DNA of 64,000 bases, taken from positions 166,265-230,264 of the forward strand of contig MKRJ01000011.1 of the NCBI GenBank assembly GCA_001896885.1, written 5' to 3'. The notes under the pieces are model-generated. The model ran no database searches. It was not told the origin of the DNA and saw nothing but the letters and a program-made list of their open reading frames with translations. Positions 9,927-18,077 of the stretch are shown here, one piece after another; position 1 is the stretch's first letter; every line of letters starts with the position of its first letter. Made by a program: the position numbers and the translations under genes. Origin of the DNA: Rhizobiales bacterium 65-79. Its GTDB lineage: Bacteria; Pseudomonadota; Alphaproteobacteria; Rhizobiales; Rhizobiaceae.

Positions 9927-12239
9927 ATGAAGCGAACAAAACCGGGAAACATCCCTGCCGATGTCTACATCCAGTTTGTTCGCTCGTTGTTCAACAGCGT
10001 CCATACTGTTCTTGCCGGTGCCTGGATCCATGCCTTTCTGGCCTTTCTAATTTTCTGGAAAAGCGGTTATCTCATTTACGCCGAAATGGCGGTCCTGCTT
10101 CTGATCGTCGGCATCTGGCGCTATGTCGGGATGCTGAAATTCCATCGCTCCGAACAAATCCTTGACGAGAGCGACGCGAAAAAATGGGAAAAGCACTACA
10201 TCATAAGGGGAAGCGTCCAGGCGTTTTCCCTTGGATTGTTCTGTTTCGTCGCCTTTATCATCGCGCGGGACCACTTCGCGGAAATCGCTGCCGTCTCCAT
10301 TCTATTCGGTTCCATCGTCACGGTGGCAGGGCGAAATTACGGCTCGCCACGAATGGTGACGATATTTTCCGCATGTTTTCTGATTCCGTATGGCCTTGGG
10401 CTCATTCTGCGCGGGGATATCGCCCATATCCTGCTCGGGATCATGAACATCCCCTTCTTCCTGATCGTCAGCGGCACCGCCAGCCAGGTTCGGGAAGTGC
10501 TGTTCTCGGCTGTCATAGGCCATAGGACCGCCAAGCAACTGGCGCAGAGGTTCGACCGTGCATTGAACACCATGCCGCACGGGCTGGTGATGCTGAATCC
10601 CGACGGACAGGTGGCCGTGGCGAATTCCGAAGCCGCCCATCTGATGATGACGGCCTCGCCCGAGCGGCTGCTCGGCCGTTCGCTGAAATCGCTGATGTCG
10701 CGCGGCGTGGCCGCGGGGCTGCTCAGTCCGAAGGACGCACAGTTCGCCGAAGCGCAGCTGACGCGGGCGCTGCATGACGGGCGCGACCGCAAGCTGCTGC
10801 TCAGCTTCCTGAACGGGCGGCATTTCGAGTTCTCGACCCGCGAAGGCAATGACGAATTGGGCGTCATCACCTTCGAGGATGTGACCGCACGCGTCGAGGC
10901 GGAGGAGCGCGTCCGCTTCATGGCCCGATACGACAATCTGACCGGCCTGTGCAACCGCGCCTATTTCCACGAGCAGGTCATGGAAATCATGGCGAGCGGC
11001 GACCGCGACAGGTTGTGCGGCCTGGCGGTGTTCGATCTCGACGATTTCAAGAGCGTGAACGACACGCTCGGCCATCCCGTCGGGGACGGGCTGATCTATG
11101 CCGTCGCCGAGAGGCTCGGCGCTTTCGCCGACGAGGACGTTCGGATCAGCCGCTTCGGCGGCGACGAGTTCATGATCTTCTTCGACCATGTCGAGGACGA
11201 GGCGGATTACACGCGCAAGCTGGACGCGATCTTCGCGGGCCTCCAGGGCGAAGTGGACGTTGCCGGCCATTGCCTGCGCATCCAGTGCAGCGCCGGCGCC
11301 GTTCTCAACACTGTCGGCGAAACCGATGTCGACGGCATGATCGTCAAGGCCGACCTCGCGCTCTACAAGGCGAAGGACCACGGCAAGAACGGCTGGCGCC
11401 TTTTCGAATCGGCGATGGACGCGGCTTTCCGCAACCGTCAGGTCATGAAGGCGGACCTGCGCAACGCCGTCGAGGCGCGCGATCTCAGGGTCGTCTACCA
11501 GCCGATCGTGGCGATGGACACGATGCGGATCGCAAGTTGCGAGGCGCTTTGCCGGTGGGATCATCCCCAGCTCGGCCCGATCTCGCCTTCCGTCTTCATC
11601 CCGCTCGCCGAGGAGATGGGCATCATCTCCGAGATATCGAGCTTCATGCTGACGGCGGCATGCATCGAATGCGCCAAATGGCCCGATCCGATAACGGTCT
11701 GCATCAATCTGTCGGCCAAGGACTTCCGTGATCGAAGCATCATCGACAAGGTCCGCAACACGCTTGCCGCATCGGGCCTGGCGCCTCATCGCCTGGAGAT
11801 CGAGGTAACGGAAACGGCGCTGCTCGACGACAAGTCGCTCACACGCGAATATCTGGACGAGCTGAAGGCCGTCGGTGTCCGCATCGCCCTGGACGATTTC
11901 GGCACCGGCTATTCCAGCCTGAGCTATCTGCACACGCTGCCGCTCGACAAGGTCAAGATCGACCGCAGCTTCCTGATGGATGTGACCCGCAGCAAGCGCT
12001 CGCTCGAGCTTCTCAAGGGCATCGTCAGCCTGTCCCGCCCGCTGGGCCTCGCCGTGACCGTCGAAGGCGTGGAGACCTTCGAGCAATTGAAGATACTTGC
12101 GCTGGATGTGAAGCCGGATCTGGTGCAGGGCTTCCTTTTCGGCTCGGCGCTTACCGCTTCCGGCGTCGAGACGATGTCCAGCACGATGTGGCCGTTCGGC
12201 GGCGAAATAGAAAACGCCCGCCGGTCTTCCCGACGCTGA
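9927..12239 (+). CDS. Membrane-anchored PAS-like/GGDEF/EAL c-di-GMP turnover protein
   Basis: Predicted dual-domain cyclic-di-GMP enzyme of 770 residues. The N-terminal region to about residue 185 is hydrophobic with several membrane helices. A PAS-like segment follows (GLVMLNPDGQVAVANSEAA, about 215), then GGDEF from about 335 with an intact RFGGDEF at 411-415, and EAL from about 515 with CEALCRW near 539 and DDFGTGYSSLSYLHTLPLDK. Both signature motifs are intact, so either activity is possible. No RxxD inhibitory site is seen before GGDEF. ATG 9927 is chosen because the frame upstream runs through the end of the IOR gene. The stop region carries an 8-bp inverted repeat that continues into the CtrA-like boxes. 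Confidence 0.9.
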   Translation: MKRTKPGNIPADVYIQFVRSLFNSVHTVLAGAWIHAFLAFLIFWKSGYLIYAEMAVLLLIVGIWRYVGMLKFHRSEQILDESDAKKWEKHYIIRGSVQAFSLGLFCFVAFIIARDHFAEIAAVSILFGSIVTVAGRNYGSPRMVTIFSACFLIPYGLGLILRGDIAHILLGIMNIPFFLIVSGTASQVREVLFSAVIGHRTAKQLAQRFDRALNTMPHGLVMLNPDGQVAVANSEAAHLMMTASPERLLGRSLKSLMSRGVAAGLLSPKDAQFAEAQLTRALHDGRDRKLLLSFLNGRHFEFSTREGNDELGVITFEDVTARVEAEERVRFMARYDNLTGLCNRAYFHEQVMEIMASGDRDRLCGLAVFDLDDFKSVNDTLGHPVGDGLIYAVAERLGAFADEDVRISRFGGDEFMIFFDHVEDEADYTRKLDAIFAGLQGEVDVAGHCLRIQCSAGAVLNTVGETDVDGMIVKADLALYKAKDHGKNGWRLFESAMDAAFRNRQVMKADLRNAVEARDLRVVYQPIVAMDTMRIASCEALCRWDHPQLGPISPSVFIPLAEEMGIISEISSFMLTAACIECAKWPDPITVCINLSAKDFRDRSIIDKVRNTLAASGLAPHRLEIEVTETALLDDKSLTREYLDELKAVGVRIALDDFGTGYSSLSYLHTLPLDKVKIDRSFLMDVTRSKRSLELLKGIVSLSRPLGLAVTVEGVETFEQLKILALDVKPDLVQGFLFGSALTASGVETMSSTMWPFGGEIENARRSSRR

Positions 12240-12256
12240 AACCAGGAACGGGCGTT
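12213..12256 (+). terminator. Possible weak terminator after the GGDEF-EAL gene
   Basis: AACGCCCG (12213-12220) and CGGGCGTT (12249-12256) form a perfect 8-bp inverted repeat around the stop codon. The 28-base loop and the absence of a T-tract make termination uncertain. The right arm overlaps the first CtrA-like box. Confidence 0.3.
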
Positions 12257-12275
12257 AACAATCCGTTAAGGTTAA
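12255..12275. promoter_or_regulatory. CtrA-like box upstream of the FeeM-like gene
   Basis: TTAA (12255-12258), seven bases, then TTAA (12266-12269) exactly fits the alphaproteobacterial CtrA consensus TTAA-N7-TTAA. A third TTAA follows at 12272-12275. It lies about 90 bp before the proposed TTG start, in a good position for a promoter. Binding is inferred from the motif only. Confidence 0.6.
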
Positions 12276-12318
12276 CGTGCCGTAAATGCATTGGTTCTCA
12301 TTTTCAGCTTCCTTGTAG

Positions 12319-12333
12319 TTAAGGATCGGTTTA
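12319..12333. promoter_or_regulatory. Second CtrA-like half-matching box
   Basis: TTAA (12319-12322), seven bases, then TTTA (12330-12333), one mismatch from TTAA-N7-TTAA. It lies 30 bp before the TTG start of the same gene. Alone it would be weak; paired with the exact box 50 bp upstream it gains some weight. Confidence 0.4.
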
Positions 12334-12362
12334 CGCTTCCAAAAGGTAGCAAGGAGGCGGCT

Positions 12363-13142
12363 TTGGATACCCACTTTGTCGAAGGATCGGTCGGGAAGCA
12401 CACGGGTATTGAGCTCAACGATCCGGGTATGAATGCCTTCTCCAGAAATGTTCTTCAATTGATGGAGCATGTAGAATACAGGATTTGCCGGAGCGGAGAA
12501 GATCTGGAGAGTATATTTCGGCTGCGCTATGATTCTTACCTGGCGGTAGGCATGATCAAAGCGGAGGCCAAACGCATCGTGGAAGATGAATTCGACTACA
12601 GTGCGAATGTTTTCAACTACGGGGTCTATTACGACGGGCATCTCGTCAGCACGGTCCGGCTCCATCATGCGACCAGGCAGATGCCCATCTCGCCGAGCGT
12701 CAAGGTGTTCGGCGACGTGCTCGAACCCCGAATTGCCAATGGCGCTTCCTATATCGATCCCAGCCGTTTCGCGGCCGACAAGGACTGGTCGGCGGAGCTC
12801 AGGGTCCTGCCTTATATCACGCTGCGGCTGGCGCTGATCGCATGCCACCATTTCAAGCCGACAGCCTGCCTGACGGCGATAAAGGAAGAGCATTCGGCCT
12901 TTTACAGGCGCGTCTTCATCGCCGAGCCGATCGTCAGGGGGCGCATCTATCCGGGCCTGACGACGCCGGTCGATCTCTGGCAGGCCCCATGCCCGATGTC
13001 GCCTGACCAGGGCGCGCGACGCTTCGCCTTCTTCCGGTCCACCGCACTCGAGAGGCGCTTGTTGTTCAGCAGGCCGGACGAAGGCCATTCCGCGTCGCTG
13101 ACGATCCTGCCGAGCGCAAAGTACATCCGGCACGCCGCGTGA
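12363..13142 (+). CDS. FeeM-like N-acyl amino acid synthase / LuxI-fold acyltransferase
   Basis: Predicted GNAT-fold enzyme of 259 residues related to FeeM-type N-acyl amino acid synthases and distantly to acyl-homoserine lactone synthases. Key stretches are RLRYDSYLA (about 53-61), EFDYSANVFNYGVYYDG (76-92), STVRL (96-100), SRFAAD (134-139) and YITLRLALIACHHF (151-164). Such enzymes transfer an acyl chain from acyl-ACP to an amino group, but product and substrate here are unknown. The start is inferred: AAGGAGG at 12351-12357 is a near-perfect ribosome binding site five bases before an in-frame TTG at 12363. An earlier TTG at 12291 has no such site. CtrA-like boxes lie just upstream; a Crp/Fnr regulator follows. 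Confidence 0.7.
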   Translation: MDTHFVEGSVGKHTGIELNDPGMNAFSRNVLQLMEHVEYRICRSGEDLESIFRLRYDSYLAVGMIKAEAKRIVEDEFDYSANVFNYGVYYDGHLVSTVRLHHATRQMPISPSVKVFGDVLEPRIANGASYIDPSRFAADKDWSAELRVLPYITLRLALIACHHFKPTACLTAIKEEHSAFYRRVFIAEPIVRGRIYPGLTTPVDLWQAPCPMSPDQGARRFAFFRSTALERRLLFSRPDEGHSASLTILPSAKYIRHAA

Positions 13143-13199
13143 CGGTCCGCTCGCGCCGCTATTGCAGCAGGCGCAATTCGAGAGGTAAACCGTACACAT

Positions 13200-13886
13200 T
13201 TGACGAGCTACAAGGCGAGTTCATCTCGAGATGAGGCCGTCCGCAATTCGGCCTGGGCGGCGGAGCTTTCGCCGGACGAGATCGAGCGTGCCCGCAAGGG
13301 CATCAGCGAACGGCAATTCGGCCGTGGCGCCTATATCTGTCACCGGGGCGACCGCCTCGACTACTGGACAGGCGTGGCGGAGGGCCTGGTCAAGATCAGC
13401 ACCATATCGCAGAGCGGCAAGGCGATGACCTTCGCCGGCATCGGCGCGGGCGGCTGGTTCGGCGAGGGATCGGTGCTGAAGGACGAGCCGCGCCAGTACG
13501 ACCTGGTGGCGCTGCGCGACACGCGGCTCATCCTGCTGAACCGCGCCACCTTCTTCTGGCTCTACGAGAACAGCACGGCCTTCAACCGGTTCCTCGTGCG
13601 TCAGTTGAACGAGCGGATGGGCCAGTTCATCGCCACCATCGAGCACGACCGCATTCTCGACGCCAAGGCGCGCGTCGCCCGCAACCTGTCCTGGCTCTTC
13701 AACCCCGTCCTCTACCCGGACACGGGCTCGCGCATCGAGATCACGCAGGAGGAATTGGCGCTGCTCGCCGGCGTCTCGCGCGCCGTCGTCAACCGCAGCC
13801 TCGCCGAACTGGAGGACGAGAAGCTCATCCGGACCGAGCACGGGCGGATCAGCGTGCTGAATCTCGCAGCGCTGAAAACCTACTGA
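13200..13886 (+). CDS. Crp/Fnr-family transcriptional regulator
   Basis: Cytosolic DNA-binding protein of 228 residues. The cyclic-nucleotide-binding-type beta roll spans about residues 25-145 (GAYICHRGDRLDYWTGVAEG, GGWFGEGSVLKDE). A C-terminal winged helix follows (ITQEELALLAGVSRAVVNRSLAELEDE near 180-205). The four-Cys iron-sulfur motif of Fnr is absent, so the signal is probably a small molecule rather than oxygen. The only in-frame start is a TTG at 13200 with poor ribosome binding, so the N-terminus is uncertain. It lies 227 bp before the acyl-CoA ligase/Liv operon and could regulate it; this is inference from position. Confidence 0.8.
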   Translation: MTSYKASSSRDEAVRNSAWAAELSPDEIERARKGISERQFGRGAYICHRGDRLDYWTGVAEGLVKISTISQSGKAMTFAGIGAGGWFGEGSVLKDEPRQYDLVALRDTRLILLNRATFFWLYENSTAFNRFLVRQLNERMGQFIATIEHDRILDAKARVARNLSWLFNPVLYPDTGSRIEITQEELALLAGVSRAVVNRSLAELEDEKLIRTEHGRISVLNLAALKTY

Positions 13887-14113
13887 GAAAGTCGGAAAGC
13901 GTCCGGCAGGGCACACAAGAACGCTTCCTTATCAGGCATCGCCCCGTCCTGTCTGTCAAGCGATCTGTTGCCGGAAGCGGCCATTTCGACGATCCTGCCT
14001 CGCAAGCGCGCGGAAGGTCTTTGTCGGGCGGCTATTTGCGACTGGATCAATCTGCGTGATAATGGTGGTCCAACATCGCGAACAATGCGAGGAGGGCCGG
14101 GAGGAGCAGGACG

Positions 14114-16099
14114 ATGGCTTCGACGGCTGGCGCCGCCGGCGGTCTCGACACATTCCCGAAATATTTGCTGCTGAACGCCGAGCGTTTCGCCGACCGGCCG
14201 GCCATGCGCTTCAAGGACTACGGCATCTGGCAAAGCTGGACCTGGGCCGAACAGCTCGAGGAGGTGCGCGCCCTGTCGCTCGGCCTCGCGGAACTCGGCG
14301 TCGTCCACGGCGACAAGGTCGCGATCGTCGGGCCGAACAGGCCGCGCCTCTACTGGACCTTCGCCGCCGTGCAGGCGCTCGGCGCCATCCCCGTGCCCGT
14401 CTATGCCGACGCGGTGGCCGAGGAGATGGCCTTCGTGCTCGACCATGCGGGGGTCCGCTTCGCCGTCGTCAGCGACCAGGAACAGGTCGACAAGATCCGG
14501 TCCTTCGCCGGGCGCATCCCTTCGCTCGGCGACATCGTCTATGACGAGCCGCGCGGCCTCGCGGACTATGATCCGGAAAAACTGCATTCCTTCGCGGCCG
14601 TGCAGGCGCGTGGCAGGGAAGTGCTCGCCGCCGATCCGGACGCGGCCCGCCGGTGGGAAGAGAAGGTCCGCTCGGCGAGCGGCGACGACATTTCCGTCAT
14701 GCTCTACACTTCCGGAACGACGGGCCGGTCGAAGGGCGTCATCGTCAAGGCCGGTCCCGCAGTCAGGGCGACGCTCGACACGGTCGGGTTCGATGCGCTC
14801 ACCGAGAAGGACAGCGTGCTCGCCTATCTGCCGCTCGCCTGGGTCGGCGACCATTATCTGAACTACGCGCAGAGCTACGTGTCGGGTTTCTCGATGGCCT
14901 GCCCGGAGAGCCAGGAGACGGTGCCGCAGGATCTCCGCGAGATCGGGCCGACCTTCTATTTCGCGCCGCCGCGCATCTTCGAATCCCTGCTCACCAGCGT
15001 CACCATCCGCATGGAGGACGCCAGCCGTCCCAAGCGCTGGCTCTTCCGCCGTTTCATCGACGTGGCGAGGAAATACGGCGAGGCGATCCTGGAGGGGCGC
15101 CCGGTGCCGCTTTCGGGCCGTCTCGCCTATGCGCTAGGCGACGTCCTCATCTACGCGCCGCTCAGGAACGTGCTCGGCCTGTCGCGCATCCGGATCGCCT
15201 ATACCGCCGGCGAAGCGATCGGCGAGGACCTCTTCTCCTTCTTCCGCTCGCTCGGCATCAACCTGAAGCAGCTCTACGGCCAGACCGAAGCCTTTCTCTA
15301 CGTCACCGCGCAGAAGGACGGCGAGGTCCGTTCCGACGCGGTCGGGCCGGCCATGCCCAATGTCGATGTCCGCATCGCCGAGGATGGCGAGGTGCAGTTC
15401 CGCTCCCCCGGCCAGTTCGCCGGCTATTATAAGGAAGAGGAGAAGACCGCGGAAGTGATGACGCCGGACGGCTTCATCCGCACGGGCGATGCGGGCTTCT
15501 TCGACAAGGACGGCCAGTTGAAGATCATCGACCGGTCCAAGGATGTCGGCAGGCTGCGGTCGGGGGCGCTGTTCGCACCGAAATATGTCGAGAACACGCT
15601 CAAATTCTTCCCCAACATCAAGGAAGCGGTCGCCTTCGGGCATGGCCGCGACTTCTGCGCGGCCTTCATCAACATCGACCTCCAGGCCGTCGGCAACTGG
15701 GCGGAGCGCAACAGCATCGCCTATGCGTCCTACCAGGAACTGGCCGGCCATCCCGAGGTGCTGAGGATCATCCTCGCCCATGTCGGCGAGGCCAATCTCA
15801 GGCTGTCGCGCGAGGAACTGATGGCTGGGTCGCAGGTCCGCCGCTTCATCGTTCTGCATAAGGAACTCGATGCGGATGACGGAGAACTCACCCGCACGCT
15901 CAAGGTGCGCAGGGGCTTCATCGGCGAGCGCTATCACGAGCTGATCGAGGCCCTCTACGACGGCTCGACGGAGAAATATGTCGAGACGGAAGTCACCTAC
16001 GAGGACGGGCGCAAGGGATGCATCCGGGCGACGCTCAGCATCCTCGACGCGCCGGTCCATGGCGAAGGCCGGCTGCGCTGGCGGGAGGCGGCGGAGTAA
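14114..16099 (+). CDS. Long-chain/aryl acyl-CoA ligase (AMP-forming)
   Basis: Adenylate-forming enzyme of 661 residues that activates a carboxylic acid with ATP and CoA. The P-loop YTSGTTGRSKGV lies near residue 196-207, AYTAGEAIGEDLFSFF and LYGQTEAF mark the adenylate-binding region, and the hinge-like TGDAGFFDKDGQLKIIDRSKD is near the C-terminal domain. ATG 14114 has an AGGAG-rich leader. Its stop TAA shares one base with the ATG of the next gene (TAATG), tying it to a Liv-type ABC importer operon. The pairing suggests that the imported ligand is an organic acid activated on entry. The exact acid is unknown. Confidence 0.85.
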   Translation: MASTAGAAGGLDTFPKYLLLNAERFADRPAMRFKDYGIWQSWTWAEQLEEVRALSLGLAELGVVHGDKVAIVGPNRPRLYWTFAAVQALGAIPVPVYADAVAEEMAFVLDHAGVRFAVVSDQEQVDKIRSFAGRIPSLGDIVYDEPRGLADYDPEKLHSFAAVQARGREVLAADPDAARRWEEKVRSASGDDISVMLYTSGTTGRSKGVIVKAGPAVRATLDTVGFDALTEKDSVLAYLPLAWVGDHYLNYAQSYVSGFSMACPESQETVPQDLREIGPTFYFAPPRIFESLLTSVTIRMEDASRPKRWLFRRFIDVARKYGEAILEGRPVPLSGRLAYALGDVLIYAPLRNVLGLSRIRIAYTAGEAIGEDLFSFFRSLGINLKQLYGQTEAFLYVTAQKDGEVRSDAVGPAMPNVDVRIAEDGEVQFRSPGQFAGYYKEEEKTAEVMTPDGFIRTGDAGFFDKDGQLKIIDRSKDVGRLRSGALFAPKYVENTLKFFPNIKEAVAFGHGRDFCAAFINIDLQAVGNWAERNSIAYASYQELAGHPEVLRIILAHVGEANLRLSREELMAGSQVRRFIVLHKELDADDGELTRTLKVRRGFIGERYHELIEALYDGSTEKYVETEVTYEDGRKGCIRATLSILDAPVHGEGRLRWREAAE

Positions 16100-16923
16100 T
16101 GGACGCGCGCCTCGACCTGGCCGGATTGACCGGTGCCCGCGATCCGATCGCCCATGGCGACGTGCTTCTCGACGTGCGCAACGTATCGCTTTCCTTCGGG
16201 GGAGTGAAGGCGATCGCCGACATCTCCTTCGACGTCCGCAAGGGCGAGATCCGGGCGATCATCGGCCCCAACGGGGCGGGCAAGACGTCGATGCTCAACG
16301 TCATTAACGGCTTCTACACAGCGCAGCATGGGTCGATCGTCTTCCGCGGCAGGGAACGCCGCGCCATGAAGGCGCATGAGGCGGTAGGGCAGGGCATCGC
16401 GCGCACCTTCCAGAACGTCGCGCTGTTCAAAGGGATGTCGACGCTCGACAACATCATGGCCGGACGCTCGGTGATGATGCGGCGCGGCCTTTTCTGGCAG
16501 ATGCTCAGGCATGGACCGGCGCTCGCCGAGGAGATCGAGCATCGCGAGAAGGTCGAGGAGATCATCGATTTCCTCGAGATCGAGCACATAAGGCACACGC
16601 CGGTCGGCAAGCTGCCGTATGGGCTGCAGAAGCGCGTGGAACTCGGCCGGTCCCTCGCCATGGAGCCGGTGCTTCTCCTCCTCGACGAGCCGATGGCCGG
16701 CATGAACCTCGAGGAAAAGGAAGACATGAGCCGCTTCATCGTCGAGGTGAACCGGCAACGCGGCACGACCATCGCCCTCATCGAGCACGACATGGGCGTG
16801 GTGATGGACCTTTCCGACCGCATCGTCGTGCTGGATTATGGAAAAAAGATCGCCGACGGCCCCCCGGAGGCCGTGAAAACGAATAAGGATCTCATCGACG
16901 CCTATCTCGGCGTCGCACATTGA
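16099..16923 (+). CDS. LivG-type ABC importer ATPase
   Basis: Cytosolic ATP-hydrolysing subunit of a branched-chain-amino-acid-type ABC importer, 274 residues. Walker A is GPNGAGKTS (about 56), the signature region reads LPYGLQKRVELGRSLA (about 171), as in other LivG proteins, and Walker B is LLLLDEP (about 192), followed by LIEHDMGVVMDLSD. The start ATG overlaps the ligase stop by one base. An upstream in-frame extension into the ligase gene is rejected. The C-terminus GPPEAVKTNKDLIDAYLG is typical for the family. Confidence 0.92.
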   Translation: MDARLDLAGLTGARDPIAHGDVLLDVRNVSLSFGGVKAIADISFDVRKGEIRAIIGPNGAGKTSMLNVINGFYTAQHGSIVFRGRERRAMKAHEAVGQGIARTFQNVALFKGMSTLDNIMAGRSVMMRRGLFWQMLRHGPALAEEIEHREKVEEIIDFLEIEHIRHTPVGKLPYGLQKRVELGRSLAMEPVLLLLDEPMAGMNLEEKEDMSRFIVEVNRQRGTTIALIEHDMGVVMDLSDRIVVLDYGKKIADGPPEAVKTNKDLIDAYLGVAH

Positions 16924-16942
16924 AACCCCTGGAGAAAATCCC

Positions 16943-17086
16943 ATGCATGGCGTTCATATCGCACCGCTGGTTTCCCTTATCGCAGGCATCCTCATCCTGA
17001 TCATGCCGCGCCTTTTGAACTACATCGTCGCGATCTACCTGATCATCATCGGCCTTATCGGGCTGTTCCCGCAACTGGCGGGCTAG
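16943..17086 (+). CDS. DUF3096-type membrane microprotein
   Basis: A 47-residue frame (ATG 16943, TAG 17084-17086) fills the gap between the LivG-type ATPase and the LivH-type permease. GGAG lies eight bases before the ATG. The product is almost entirely hydrophobic, with two membrane segments separated by MPRLLNYIV; the pattern LVSLIAGILILIMPRLLNYI matches what I know of DUF3096 proteins. No function is established for the family. Its place in the operon suggests a small partner of the permease or of the ligase, which is inference. Confidence 0.82.
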   Translation: MHGVHIAPLVSLIAGILILIMPRLLNYIVAIYLIIIGLIGLFPQLAG

Positions 17087-17114
17087 ACCGGGGGGCGAGC
17101 CGGGGGAGGGAAGC

Positions 17115-18074
17115 ATGGACCTCGCTTACCAGATACTGGTCAAGCCGTTCTCCGACATGGTCTCGGCGCCGGACTTCCTGATGCAGGTCCTGTGGGACGG
17201 GCTCGTGTCCGGCGTGCTCTACGCGCTGATCGCCCTCGGCTTCGTCCTCATCTTCAAGTCGTCCCGCATCTTCAATTTCGCGCAGGGCATCATGGTGGTG
17301 TTCGCCGCCCTGACGCTGGTGGGATTCTACCAGGCCGGCGTGCCGGCCTGGCTCGCGGTGCTCCTGACGCTCGCGGTCATGTTCGTGCTGGCGGTGGCCA
17401 TCGAGCGCGTCGTGCTGAGGCCGCTGGTCAACCAGCCGGACATCATCCTGTTCATGGCGACGATCGGCATCACCTATTTCCTCGTCGGCTTCGGGGAATT
17501 CGTCTTCGGCGGCGAGAACAAGGTGATGATCACCGAGCAGTTGCACATTCCTACCGGGACTTTCGAGTTCAAGCCTTTCGGCGGTTTCGTCTCGATCAGC
17601 CAGACCGACCTGACGGCGGTGATCGGCGCGGGCATCCTCGTCACGGTGCTGCTTGTATTCCTCAGCCGGACGAAGATCGGCCGCGCCATCCGGGCGCTCG
17701 GCGACGACCATCAGGCGGCGCTGTCGGTCGGCATCTCGCTTTCCATGATCTGGGTGATCGTCTGGTTCATCGCCGGCATCATCGCGCTCGCCACCGGCAT
17801 CGTCTGGGGGGCGCGGGCAGGGGTGTCCTTCGCGCTCGAGGTCATCGCCTACAAGGCCCTGCCGGTGCTGATGCTGGGCGGGCTGGAATCGGTGCTCGGC
17901 GCCATCGTCGGCGGGCTTGCCATCGGCATCTTCGAGAAGCTCTTCGAGATCTATTGGGGCCAGCCGCTGCTTGGCGGCAACACGGAAACCTGGTTTGCTT
18001 TCGTCTTCGCGCTGATCGTGCTGCTGTTCCGGCCGCAGGGCATGTTCGGCGAAAAGATCATCGAGCGGGTGTGA
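17115..18074 (+). CDS. LivH-type ABC importer permease
   Basis: Inner-membrane permease, 319 residues with about eight hydrophobic segments. The N-terminal part reads GLVSGVLYALIALGFVLIFKSSRIFNFAQG, and the region VIAYKALPVLMLGGLESVLGAIVGG is the conserved EAA-like cytoplasmic loop of LivH proteins that contacts the ATPase. It forms a heterodimer with the LivM-type permease encoded 3 bp downstream. ATG 17115 follows GGGAGGG. Confidence 0.92.
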   Translation: MDLAYQILVKPFSDMVSAPDFLMQVLWDGLVSGVLYALIALGFVLIFKSSRIFNFAQGIMVVFAALTLVGFYQAGVPAWLAVLLTLAVMFVLAVAIERVVLRPLVNQPDIILFMATIGITYFLVGFGEFVFGGENKVMITEQLHIPTGTFEFKPFGGFVSISQTDLTAVIGAGILVTVLLVFLSRTKIGRAIRALGDDHQAALSVGISLSMIWVIVWFIAGIIALATGIVWGARAGVSFALEVIAYKALPVLMLGGLESVLGAIVGGLAIGIFEKLFEIYWGQPLLGGNTETWFAFVFALIVLLFRPQGMFGEKIIERV

Positions 18075-18077
18075 CCG

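Noticed and set aside
12363-13142. Calling the FeeM-like gene a LuxI acyl-homoserine lactone synthase
   Set aside because: The overall fold pattern is similar, but there is no LuxR partner beside it and the motifs fit the FeeM group better.
12255-13199. 314-residue minus-strand frame opposite the FeeM-like gene
   Set aside because: No family resemblance, and the plus frame has a strong ribosome binding site and family motifs.
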